NCBI RefSeq assembly: GCF_050948215.1
Contig: NW_027488983.1
Location: 102,227 to 166,226, forward strand
Source: Halictus rubicundus
Taxonomy: Eukaryota > Arthropoda > Insecta > Hymenoptera > Halictidae
Length of the DNA stretch: 64,000 bases
Direction: 5' to 3'
A program made the position numbers and the translations under genes. Positions 12,281 to 25,576 of this stretch are shown one piece after another (the stretch's first letter is position 1; each line of letters begins with the position of its first letter). The notes beneath the pieces were generated by a model, which was not told the DNA's origin, searched no databases, and saw only the letters and a list, made by a program, of their open reading frames with translations.

Positions 12281-15200
12281 ATAGGATAGGATAGAGGATA
12301 GGATAGGATAGAGGATGGGATGGGATAGAGGATAGTAAAGGATAGAGGATAGGATAGGATAGAGGATAGGATAGGATAGAGGATAGGATAGGGTAGAGGA
12401 TAGGATACGATAGAGGATACGATAGGATAGGATAGAGAATAGGATAGGATAGAGGATAGTACAGGACAGAGGATAGGATTGGATAGAGGATAGGATAGGA
12501 TAGAGGATACGATAGGAATGAGGATAGGATAGAGAATAGGATAGGATAGAGGATAGGGGATTGGATCGGATACAGGATAGGAGACGATAGAGGATAGGAT
12601 AGTATAGAGGATAGGATAGGATAGAGGATATGATAGGATAGAGGATAGGATGGGATAGAGGATAGTATAGGATAGAGGATAGGATAGGATAGAGGATAGG
12701 ATAGGATAGAGGATAGGATAGGATAGAGGATAGGAAAGGATAGAGGATAGGATAAGATAGAGGATAGGATAGAGAATATGATACGGTAGACGATAGGTGA
12801 TTGGATCGGATACAGGATAGGAGGCGGTACAGGATAGGATATAATAGGATAGAGAATAGGAGAGGATAGAGGATAGGTTAGGATAGAGGATAGGATAGGA
12901 TAGAGGATAGAATAGGGTAGAGGATAGGATAGGATAGAGGATAGGATCGGATAGAGGATATGATAGGGGATTGGATAGGATAGAGGATAGGATAGGATAG
13001 AGGATAGGATAGGATAGAGGATAGGAAAGGATAGAGGATAGGATAGGATAGAGGATAGGATAGGATAGAGGAGAGGATAGGATAGAGGATAGGATAGGAT
13101 AGAGGATAGGATCGGATAGAGGATAGGATATGATAGAGGATAGGATAGCATAGAGGATAGGATAGTATAGAGGATAGTATAGGATAGAGGATAGGATAGG
13201 ATAGAGGATAGGATAGGATAGAGGATAGGATAGGATAGTGGATAGTATAGGATAGAGGATAGGATAACATAGAGGATAGGATAGTATAGAGGATAGTATA
13301 GGATAGAGGATAGGATAGGATAGAGGATCGGATAGGATAGAGGATACGATAGGAATGAGGATAGGATAGAGAATAGGATAGGATAGAGGATAGGATATGA
13401 TAGAGGATAGGATAGGATAGAGGGTAGGATAGTATAGAGGATAGTATAGGATAGAGGATAGGATAGGATAGAGGAGAGGATAGGATAGAGGATAGGATAG
13501 GATAGAGGATAGGATAGGATAGAGGATAGGATAGGATAGAGGATAGGATCGGATAGAGGATATGATAGGGGATTGGATAGGATAGAGGATAGGATAGGAT
13601 AGAGGATAGGATAGGATAGAGGATAGGAAAGGATAGAGGATAGGATAAGATAGAGGATAGGATAGGATAGAGGATAGGATAGGATAGAGGATGGGATGGG
13701 ATAGAGGATAGTATAGGATAGAGGATAGGATAGGATAGAGGATAGGATACGATAGAGGATACGATAGGATAGGATAGAGAATAGGATAGGATAGAGGATA
13801 GTACAGGACAGAGGATAGGATTGGATAGAGGATAGGATAGGATAGAGGATACGATAGGAATGAGGATAGGATAGAGAATAGGATAGGATAGAGGATAGGG
13901 GATTGGATCGGATACAGGATAGGAGACGATAGAGGATAGGATAGTATAGAGGATAGGATAGGATAGAGGATATGATAGGATAGAGGATAGGATGGGATAG
14001 AGGATAGTATAGGATAGAGGATAGGATAGGATAGAGGATAGGATAGGATAGAGGATAGGATAGGATAGAGGATAGGAAAGGATAGAGGATAGGATAAGAT
14101 AGAGGATAGGATAGAGAATATGATACGGTAGACGATAGGTGATTGGATCGGATACAGGATAGGAGGCGGTACAGGATAGGATATAATAGGATAGAGAATA
14201 GGAGAGGATAGAGGATAGGTTAGGATAGAGGATAGGATAGGATAGAGGATAGAATAGGGTAGAGGATAGGATAGGATAGAGGATAGGATCGGATAGAGGA
14301 TATGATAGGGGATTGGATAGGATAGAGGATAGGATAGGATAGAGGATAGGATAGGATAGAGGATAGGAAAGGATAGAGGATAGGATAAGATAGAGGATAG
14401 GATAGGATAGAGGATAGGATAGGATAGAGGATGGGATGGGATAGAGGATAGTATAGGATAGAGGATAGGATAGGATAGAGGATAGGATAGGACAGAGGAT
14501 AGGATAGGGTAGAGGATAGGATACGATAGAGGATACGATAGGATAGGATAGAGAATAGGATAGGATAGAGGATAGGACAGGACAGAGGATAGGATAGGAT
14601 AGAGGATAGGATAGGATAGAGGATACGATAGGAATGAGGATAGGATAGAGAATAGGATAGGATAGAGGATAGGGGATTGGATCGGATACAGGATAGGAGA
14701 CGATAGAGGATAGGATAGTATAGAGGATAGGATAGGATAGAGGATATGATAGGATAGAGGATAGGATGGGATAGAGGATAGTATAGGATAGAGGATATGA
14801 TACGATAGAGGATAGGATAGGATAGAGGATATGATACGATAGAGGATAGGATAGGATAGAGGATAGGATAGGATAGAGGATAGGATAGGATAGAGGATAG
14901 GATAGGATAGAGGATAGGATAGGATAGAGGAGAGGATAGGATAGAGGATAGGATAGGATAGAGGATAGGATCGGATAGAGGATAGGATATGATAGAGGAT
15001 AGGATAGCATAGAGGATAGGATAGTATAGAGGATAGTATAGGATAGAGGATAGGATAGGATAGAGGATAGGATAGGATAGAGGATAGGATAGGATAGTGG
15101 ATAGTATAGGATAGAGGATAGGATAACATAGAGGATAGGATAGTATAGAGGATAGTATAGGATAGAGGATAGGATAGGATAGAGGATCGGATAGGATAGA

Positions 15201-18200
15201 GGATACGATAGGAATGAGGATAGGATAGAGAATAGGATAGGATAGAGGATAGGATATGATAGAGGATAGGATAGGATAGAGGATAGGATAGTATAGAGGA
15301 TAGTATAGGATAGAGGATAGGATAGGATAGAGGAGAGGATAGGATAGAGGATAGGATAGGATAGAGGATAGGATAGGATAGAGGATAGGATAGGATAGAG
15401 GATAGGATAGGATAGATGACAGGATAGGATAGAGGATAGGATAGGATAGAGGACAGGATAGGATAGAGGATACGATAGGATAGAGGATAGGATAGGATAG
15501 AGGATAGGATAGGATAGAGGATAGGATAGGATAGAGGATAGGATAGGATAGAGGATAGGATAGGATAGAGGATAGGATAGGATAGAGGATAGGATAGGAT
15601 AGAGGATAGGATAGGATAGAGGATAGGATAGGATAGAGGACAGGATAGGATAGAGGATAGGATAGGATAGAGGATAGGATAGGATAGAGGATAGGATAGG
15701 ATAGAGGATAGGTTAGGATAGAGGATAGGATAGGATAGAGGATAGGATAGGATGGAGGATACGATATAATAGAGGATAGGATAGGATAGAGGATAGGATA
15801 GGATAGAGGATAGGATAGGATAGAGGATAGGATAGGATAGAGGATAGGATAGGATAGAGGATAGGATAGGATAGAGGATAGGATAGGATACAGGATAGGA
15901 TAAGATTGAGGATAGGATAGAGGATAGGATAGTGGATAGGACAGAGGATAGGATAGGATAGAGGATAGGATAGGATAGAGGATACGATAGGAATGAGGAT
16001 AGGATAGAGAATAGGATAGGATAGAGGATAGGGGATTGGATCGGATACAGGATAGGAGACGATAGAGGATAGGATAGTATAGAGGATAGGATAGGATAGA
16101 GGATATGATAGGATAGAGGATAGGATGGGATAGAGGATAGTATAGGATAGAGGATAGGATAGGATAGAGGATAGGATAGGATAGAGGATACGATAGGAAT
16201 GAGGATAGGATAGAGAATAGGATAGGATAGAGGATAGGGGATTGGATCGGATACAGGATAGGAGACGATAGAGGATAGGATAGTATAGAGGATAGGATAG
16301 GATAGAGGATATGATAGGATAGAGGATAGGATGGGATAGAGGATAGTATAGGATAGAGGATAGGATAGGATAGAGGATAGGATAGGATAGAGGATAGGAT
16401 AGGATAGAGGATAGGAAAGGATAGAGGATAGGATAAGATAGAGGATAGGATAGAGAATATGATACGGTAGACGATAGGGGATTGGATCGGATACAGGATA
16501 GGAGGCGGTACAGGATAGGATATAATAGGATAGAGAATAGGAGAGGATAGAGGATAGGTTAGGATAGAGGATAGGATAGGATAGAGGATAGAATAGGGTA
16601 GAGGATAGGATAGGATAGAGGATAGGATCGGATAGAGGATATGATAGGGGATTGGATAGGATAGAGGATAGGATAGGATAGAGGATAGGATAGGATAGAG
16701 GATAGGAAAGGATAGAGGATAGGATAAGATAGAGGATAGGATAGGATAGAGGATAGGATAGGATAGAGGATGGGATGGGATAGAGGATAGTATAGGATAG
16801 AGGATAGGATAGGATAGAGGATAGGATAGGACAGAGGATAGGATAGGGTAGAGGATAGGATACGATAGAGGATACGATAGGATAGGATAGAGAATAGGAT
16901 AGGATAGAGGATAGGACAGGACAGAGGATAGGATAGGATAGAGGATAGGATAGGATAGAGGATAGGATAAGATAGAGGATAGGATAGGATAGAGGATAGG
17001 ATAGGATAGAGGATAGGATAGGATAGAGGATAGGATAGGATAGAGGATAGGATAGGATAGAGGATAGGATTGGATAGAGGATATCATAGGGGATTGGATA
17101 GGATAAATGATAGGAGACGATAGAGGATAGGATAGGATAGAGGATAGGATAGGATAGATGATATTATAGGAAAGAGGAAAGGATATGATAGAGGATACGA
17201 TATTATAGAGGATAGGATAGGACAGAGGATTGGATAGGATAGAGGATAGGATAGAGAATATGATACGGTAGACGATAGGGGATTGGATCGGATACAGGAT
17301 AGGAGGCGGTACAGGATAGGATATAATAGGATAGAGAATAGGAGAGGATAGAGGATAGGTTAGGATAGAGGATAGGATAGGATAGAGGATAGAATAGGGT
17401 AGAGGATAGGATAGGATAGAGGATAGGATCGGATAGAGGATATGATAGGGGATTGGATAGGATAGAGGATAGGATAGGATAGAGGATAGGATAGGATAGA
17501 GGATAGGAAAGGATAGAGGATAGGATAAGATAGAGGATAGGATAGGATAGAGGATAGGATAGGATAGAGGATGGGATGGGATAGAGGATAGTATAGGATA
17601 GAGGATAGGATAGGATAGAGGATAGGATAGGATAGAGGATAGGATAGGGTAGAGGATAGGATACGATAGAGGATACGATAGGATAGGATAGAGAATAGGA
17701 TAGGATAGAGGATAGTACAGGACAGAGGATAGGATTGGATAGAGGATAGGATAGGATAGAGGATACGATAGGAATGAGGATAGGATAGAGAATAGGATAG
17801 GATAGAGGATAGGGGATTGGATCGGATACAGGATAGGAGACGATAGAGGATAGGATAGTATAGAGGATAGGATAGGATAGAGGATAGGATGGGATAGAGG
17901 ATAGTATAGGATAGAGGATAGGATAGGATAGAGGATAGGATAGGATAGAGGATAGGATAGGATAGAGGATAGGAAAGGATAGAGGATAGGATAAGATAGA
18001 GGATAGGATAGAGAATATGATACGGTAGACGATAGGGGATTGGATCGGATACAGGATAGGAGGCGGTACAGGATAGGATATAATAGGATAGAGAATAGGA
18101 GAGGATAGAGGATAGGTTAGGATAGAGGATAGGATAGGATAGAGGATAGAATACGGTAGAGGATAGGATAGGATAGAGGATAGGATCGGATAGAGGATAT

Positions 18201-18333
18201 GATAGGGGATTGGATAGGATAGAGGATAGGATAGGATAGAGGATAGGATAGGATAGAGGATAGGAAAGGATAGAGGATAGGATAAGATAGAGGATAGGAT
18301 AGGATAGAGGATAGGATAGGATAGAGGATGGGA
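12281..18333. repeat. Mosaic zone of alternating A and B cassettes
   Basis: A cassettes (GGAGACG) lie at about 12,580, 13,921, 14,700, 16,055, 16,260 and 17,837. B cassettes (GGAGGCGGTAC) lie at about 12,821, 14,163, 16,502, 17,304 and 18,060. Two B cassettes, at 12,796 and 14,138, share the rare GGTGATTGG variant, 1,342 bp apart. Other shared pieces are offset by 740 bp (about 13,540 and 14,280) and 1,859 bp (about 13,050-13,500 and 14,910-15,360). Pieces sit in different combinations, so the zone is a patchwork rather than one simple duplication. GATATC occurs once, at 17,080-17,085. A near-pure run spans about 15,480-15,730, followed by a GATGGAGGATACGATATAAT unit near 15,751. Confidence 0.8.
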
Positions 18334-21300
18334 TGGGATAGAGGATAGTATAGGATAGAGGATAGGATAGGATAGAGGATAGGATAGGACAGAGGATAGG
18401 ATAGGGTAGAGGATAGGATACGATAGAGGATACGATAGGATAGGATAGAGAATAGGATAGGATAGAGGATAGGACAGGACAGAGGATAGGATAGGATAGA
18501 GGATAGGATAGGATAGAGGATACGATAGGAATGAGGATAGGATAGAGAATAGGATAGGATAGAGGATAGGGGATTGGATCGGATACAGGATAGGAGACGA
18601 TAGAGGATAGGATAGTATAGAGGATAGGATAGGATAGAGGATATGATAGGATAGAGGATAGGATGGGATAGAGGATAGTATAGGATAGAGGATAGGATAG
18701 GATAGAGGATAGGATAGGATAGAGGATAGGATAGGATAGAGGATAGGATAGGATAGAGGATAGGATAGGATAGAGGATAGGATATGATAGAGGATAGGAT
18801 AGGATAGAAGATAGGATAGGATAGATGATAGGATAGGATAGAGGATAGGATAAGATAGAGGATAAGATAGGATAGAGGATAGGATAGGATAGAGGATAGG
18901 ATATGATAGAGGATAGGATAGGATAGAGGATAAGATAGGATAGAGGATAGGATAGAATAGAGGATAGGATAGGATAGAGGATAGGATAGGATAGAGGATA
19001 GGATAGGATAGAGGATAGGATAGGATAGAGGATAGGATAGGATAGAGGATAGGATAGGATAGAGGATAGGATAGGATAGAGGATAGGATAGGATAGAGGA
19101 TAGGATAGGATAGAGGATAGGATAGGATAGAGGATAGGATAGGATAGAGGATAGGATAGGATAGAGGATAGGATAGGATAGAGGATAGGATAGGATAGAG
19201 GATAGGATAGGATAGAGGATAGGATAGGATAGAGGATAGGATAGGATACAGGATAGGATAAGATTGAGGATAGGATAGAGGATAGGATAGTGGATAGGAC
19301 AGAGGATAGGATAGGATAGAGGATAGGATAGGATAGAGGATACGATAGGAATGAGGATAGGATAGAGAATAGGATAGGATAGAGGATAGGGGATTGGATC
19401 GGATACAGGATAGGAGACGATAGAGGATAGGATAGTATAGAGGATAGGATAGGATAGAGGATATGATAGGATAGAGGATAGGATGGGATAGAGGATAGTA
19501 TAGGATAGAGGATAGGATAGGATAGAGGATAGGATAGGATAGAGGATAGGATAGGATAGAGGATAGGAAAGGATAGAGGATAGGATAAGATAGAGGATAG
19601 GATAGAGAATATGATACGGTAGACGATAGGGGATTGGATCGGATACAGGATAGGAGGCGGTACAGGATAGGATATAATAGGATAGAGAATAGGAGAGGAT
19701 AGAGGATAGGTTAGGATAGAGGATAGGATAGGATAGAGGATAGAATAGGGTAGAGGATAGGATAGGATAGAGGATAGGATAGGATAGAGGATAGGATAGG
19801 ATAGAGGATAGGAAAGGATAGAGGATAGGATAAGATAGAGGATAGGATAGGATAGAGGATAGGATAGGATAGAGGATAGGATAGGATAGAGGATAGGATA
19901 GGATAGAGGATAGGATAGGATAGAGGATAGGATAGGATAGAGGATAGGATAGGATACAGGATAGGATAAGATTGAGGATAGGATAGAGGATATGATAGTG
20001 GATAGGACAGAGGATAGGATAGGATAGAGGATAGGATAGGATAGAGTATACGATAGGAATGAGGATAGGATAGAGAATAGGATAGGATAGAGGATAGGGG
20101 ATTGGATCGGATACAGGATAGGAGACGATAGAGGATAGGATAGTATAGAGGATAGGATAGGATAGAGGATATGATAGGATAGAGGATAGGATGGGATAGA
20201 GGATAGTATAGGATAGAGGATAGGATAGGATAGAGGATAGGATGGGATAGAGGATAGGATAGGATAGAGGATAGGAAAGGATAGAGGATAGGATAAGATA
20301 GAGGATAGGATAGAGAATATGATACGGTAGACGATAGGGGATTGGATCGGATACAGGATAGGAGGCGGTACAGGATAGGATATAATAGGATAGAGAATAG
20401 GAGAGGATAGAGGATAGGTTAGGATAGAGGATAGGATAGGATAGAGGATAGAATAGGGTAGAGGATAGGATAGGATAGAGGATAGGATCGGATAGAGGAT
20501 ATGATAGGGGATTGGATAGGATAGAGGATAGGATAGGATAGAGGATAGGATAGGATAGAGGATAGGAAAGGATAGAGGATAGGATAAGATAGAAGATAGG
20601 ATAGGATAGAGGATAGGATAGGATAGAGGATGGGATGGGATAGAGGATAGTATAGGATAGAGGATAGGATAGGATAGAGGATAGGATAGGACAGAGGATA
20701 GGATAGGGTAGAGGATAGGATACGATAGAGGATACGATAGGATAGGATAGAGAATAGGATAGGATAGAGGATAGGACAGGACACAGGATAGGATAGGATA
20801 GAGGATAGGATAGGATAGAGGATACGATAGGAATGAGGATAGGATAGAGAATAGGATAGGATAGAGGATAGGGGATTGGATCGGATACAGGATAGGAGAC
20901 GATAGAGGATAGGATAGTATAGAGGATAGGATAGGATAGAGGATATGATAGGATAGAGGATAGGATGGGATAGAGGATAGTATAGGATAGAGGATAGGAT
21001 AGGATAGAGGATAGGATAGGATAGAGGATAGGATAGGATAGAGGATAGGATAGGATAGAGGATAGGATAGGATAGAGGATAGGATATGATAGAGGATAGG
21101 ATAGGATAGAAGATAGGATAGGATAGATGATAGGATAGGATAGAGGATAGGATAAGATAGAGGATAAGATAGGATAGAGGATAGGATAGGATAGAGGATA
21201 GGATATGATAGAGGATAGGATAGGATAGAGGATAAGATAGGATAGAGGATAGGATAGAATAGAGGATAGGATAGGATAGAGGATAGGATAGGATAGAGGA

Positions 21301-24300
21301 TAGGATAGGATAGAGGATAGGATAGGATAGAGGATAGGATAGGATAGAGGATAGGATAGGATAGAGGATAGGATAGGATACAAGAGAGGATAGGATAGAG
21401 GTTAGGATAGGATAGAGGATAGGATAGGATAGAGGATAGGATAGGATAGAGGATAGGATAGGATAGAGGATAGGATAGGATAGAGGATAGGATAGGATAG
21501 AGGATAGGATAGGATAGAGGATAGGATAGGATAGAGGATAGGATAGGATAGAGGATAGGATAGGATAGAGGATAGGATAGGATAGAGGATAGGATAGGAT
21601 AGAGGATAGGATAGGATAGAGGATAGGATAGGATAGAGGATAGGATAAGATTGAGGATAGGATAGAGGATAGGATAGTGGATAGGACAGAGGATAGGATA
21701 CGATAGAGGATAGGATAGTATAGAGGATAGTATAGGATAGAGGATAGGATAGGATAGAGGAGAGGATAGGGTAGAGGATAGGATAGGATAGAGGATACGG
21801 TATGTTAGAGGATAGGAAAGAGGATAGGATATAATACAGTATAGGATAGGATTGAGTATAGGATGGGATAGAGGATAGGATAGGGGATTGGATAGGATAG
21901 AGGATAGGATAGGATAGAGGATAGGATAGTATACAGAATAGGATAGGATAGAGGATAGGATATGATAGAGGATAGGATAGCATAGAGGATAGGATAGTAT
22001 AGAGGATAGTATAGGATAGAGGATAGGATAGGATAGAGGATAGGATAGGATAGAGGATAGGATAGGATAGAGGATAGGATAGGATAGAGGATAGGATAGG
22101 ATAGAGGATAGGATAGGATAGAGGATAGGATAGGATAGAGGATAGGATAGGATAGAGGATAGGATAGGATAGAGGATAGGATAGGATAGAGGATAGGATA
22201 GGATAGAGGATAGGATAGGATAGAGGATACGATAGGAATGAGGATAGGATAGAGAATAGGATAGGATAGAGGATAGGGGATTGGATCGGATACAGGATAG
22301 GAGACGATAGAGGATAGGAAAGGATAGAGGATAGGATAAGATAGAGGATAGGATAGGATAGAGGATAGGATAGGATAGAGGATAGGATAGGATAGAGGAT
22401 AGGATAGGATAGAGGATAGGATAGGATAGAGGATAGGATAGGATAGAGGATAGGATAGGATACAGGATAGGATAAGATTGAGGATAGGATAGAGGATAGG
22501 ATAGTGGATAGGACAGAGGATAGGATAGGATAGAGGATAGGATAGGATAGAGGATAGGAAAGGATAGAGGATAGGATAAGATAGAGGATAGGATAGAGAA
22601 TATGATACGGTAGACGATAGGGGATTGGATCGGATACAGGATAGGAGGCGGTACAGGATAGGATATAATAGGATAGAGAATAGGAGAGGATAGAGGATAG
22701 GTTAGGATAGAGGATAGGATAGGATAGAGGATAGAATAGGGTAGAGGATAGGATAGGATAGAGGATAGGATCGGATAGAGGATATGATAGGGGATTGGAT
22801 AGGATAGAGGATAGGATAGGATAGAGGATAGGATAGGATAGAGGATAGGAAAGGATAGAGGATAGGATAAGATAGAGGATAGGATAGGATAGAGGATAGG
22901 ATAGGATAGAGGATGGGATGGGATAGAGGATAGTATAGGATAGAGGATAGGATAGGATAGAGGATAGGATAGGACAGAGGATAGGATAGGGTAGAGGATA
23001 GGATACGATAGAGGATACGATAGGATAGGATAGAGAATAGGATAGGATAGAGGATAGGACAGGACAGAGGATAGGATAGGATAGAGGATAGGATAGGATA
23101 GAGGATACGATAGGAATGAGGATAGGATAGAGAATAGGATAGGATAGAGGATAGGGGATTGGATCGGATACAGGATAGGAGACGATAGAGGATAGGATAG
23201 TGTAGAGGATAGGATAGGATAGAGGATATGATAGGATAGAGGATAGGATGGGATAGAGGATAGTATAGGATAGAGGATAGGATAGGATAGAGGATAGGAT
23301 AGGATAGAGGATAGGATAGGATAGAGGATAGGATAGGATAGAGGATAGGATAGGATAGAGGATAGGATAGGATAGAGGATAGGATATGATAGAGGATAGG
23401 ATAGGATAGAAGATAGGATAGGATAGATGATAGGATAGGATAGAGGATAGGATAAGATAGAGGATAAGATAGGATAGAGGATAGGATAGGATAGAGGATA
23501 GGATATGATAGAGGATAGGATAGGATAGAGGATAAGATAGGATAGAGGATAGGATAGAATAGAGGATAGGATAGGATAGAGGATAGGATAGGATAGAGGA
23601 TAGGATAGGATAGAGGATAGGATAGGATAGAGGATAGGATAGGATAGAGGATAGGATAGGATAGAGGATAGGATAGGATACAAGAGAGGATAGGATAGAG
23701 GTTAGGATAGGATAGAGGATAGGATAGGATAGAGGATAGGATAGGATAGAGGATAGGATAGGATAGAGGATAGGATAGGATAGAGGATAGGATAGGATAG
23801 AGGATAGGATAGGATAGAGGATAGGATAGGATAGAGGATACGGTATGTTAGAGGATAGGAAAGAGGATAGGATATAATACAGTATAGGATAGGATTGAGT
23901 ATAGGATGGGATAGAGGATAGGATAGGGGATTGGATAGGATAGAGGATAGGATAGGATAGAGGATAGGATAGTATACAGAATAGGATAGGATAGAGGATA
24001 GGATATGATAGAGGATAGGATAGCATAGAGGATAGGATAGTATAGAGGATAGTATAGGATAGAGGATAGGATAGGATAGAGGATAGGATAGGATAGAGGA
24101 TAGGATAGGATAGTGGATAGTATAGGATAGAGGATAGGATAACATAGAGGATAGGATAGTATAGAGGATAGTATAGGATAGAGGATAGGATAGGATAGAG
24201 GATCGGATAGGATAGAGGATAGGATAGGATAGAGGATAGGATATGATAGAGGATAGGATAGGATAGAGGATAGGATAGGATAGAAGATAGGATAGGATAG

Positions 24301-25576
24301 ATGATAGGATAGGATAGAGGATAGGATAGGATAGAGGATAGGATATGATAGAGGATAGGATAACATAGAGGATAGGATAGTATAGAGGATAGTATAGGAT
24401 AGAGGATAGGATAGGATAGAGGATAGGATAGGATAGAGGATAGGATAGGATAGAGGATAGGTTAGGATAGAGGATAGGATAGGATAGAGGATAGAATAGG
24501 GTAGAGGATAGGATAGGATAGAGGATAGGATCGGATAGAGGATATGATAGGGGATTGGATAGGATAGAGGATAGGATAGGATAGAGGATAGGATATGATA
24601 GAGGATAGGATAGGATAGAAGATAGGATAGGATAGAGGATAGGATAGGGTCGAGGATAGGATAGGATAGATGATAGGATAGGATAGAGGATAGGATATGA
24701 TAGAGGATAGGATAGGATAGAGGATAGGATAGTATAGAGGATAGTATAGGATAGAGGATAGGATAGAATAGAGGAGAGGATAGGATAGAGGATAGGATAG
24801 GATAGAGGATAGGATAGGATAGAGGATAGGATAGGATAGAGGATATTATAGGGTAGAGGATAGGATAGGATAGAGGATAGGATAGAATAGAGGATAGGAT
24901 AGGATAGAGGATAGGATAGGATAGAGGATAGGATAAGATAGAGGATAGGATAGGATAGAGGATAGGATAGGATAGAGGCTAGGGTAGGATAGAGGATAGG
25001 ATAGGATAGAGGATAGGATTGGATAGAGGATATCATAGGGGATTGGATAGGATAGATGATAGGAGACGATAGAGGATAGGATAGGATAGAGGATAGGATA
25101 GGATAGATGATATTATAGGAAAGAGGAAAGGACATGATAGAGGATAGGATAGGACAGAGGATTGGATAGGATAGAGGATAGGATAGAGAATATGATACGG
25201 TAGACGATAGGGGATTGGATCGGATACAGGATAGGAGGCGGTACAGGATAGGATATAATAGGATAGAGAATGGGTTAGGATAGAGGATAGGTTAGGATAG
25301 AGGATAGGATAGGATAGAGGATAGAATGGGGTAGAGGATAGGATAGGATAGAGGATAGGTTAGGATAGAGGATAGGATAGTATAGAGGATAGAATAGGGT
25401 AGAGGATAGGATAGGATAGAGGATAGGATCGGATAGAGGATATGATAGGGGATTGGATAGGATAGAGGATAGGATAGGATAGAGGATAGGATAGGATAGA
25501 GGATAGGATAGGATAGAAGATAGGATAGGATAGATGATAGGATAGGATAGAGGATAGGATAGGATAGAGGATAGGA
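18334..25576. repeat. 7,243-bp tandem duplication, copy 1
   Basis: All landmarks tested here recur exactly 7,243 bp downstream. Examples are GATAGTATAGG after GATGGGATAG (18,335 and 25,578), ACAGG after a long pure run (19,248 and 26,491), GGGATTGG of a B cassette (22,621 and 29,864), GATATTATAGGG (24,841 and 32,084), GATATC (25,029 and 32,272) and the rare GGACATGATAG (about 25,130 and 32,373). I saw no length change or substitution in the stretches compared. The left edge is placed where GATGGGATGGG in copy 1 faces GATAGGATGGG in copy 2. Copy 1 contains A cassettes (about 18,597, 19,417, 20,125, 20,897, 22,301, 23,178), interleaved B cassettes and two C' markers (21,790 and 23,846). Confidence 0.93.

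Noticed and set aside
17360..23683. Very long minus-strand open frames (2,107, 2,124, 1,883 and many shorter) as protein genes
   Set aside because: The frames are open only because the repeat has no stop on that strand. All three frames overlap as open, the translation is the same 17-residue period everywhere, starts are chance CAT variants and stops are chance TTA, CTA or TCA variants. No domain, codon signature or upstream signal is seen.
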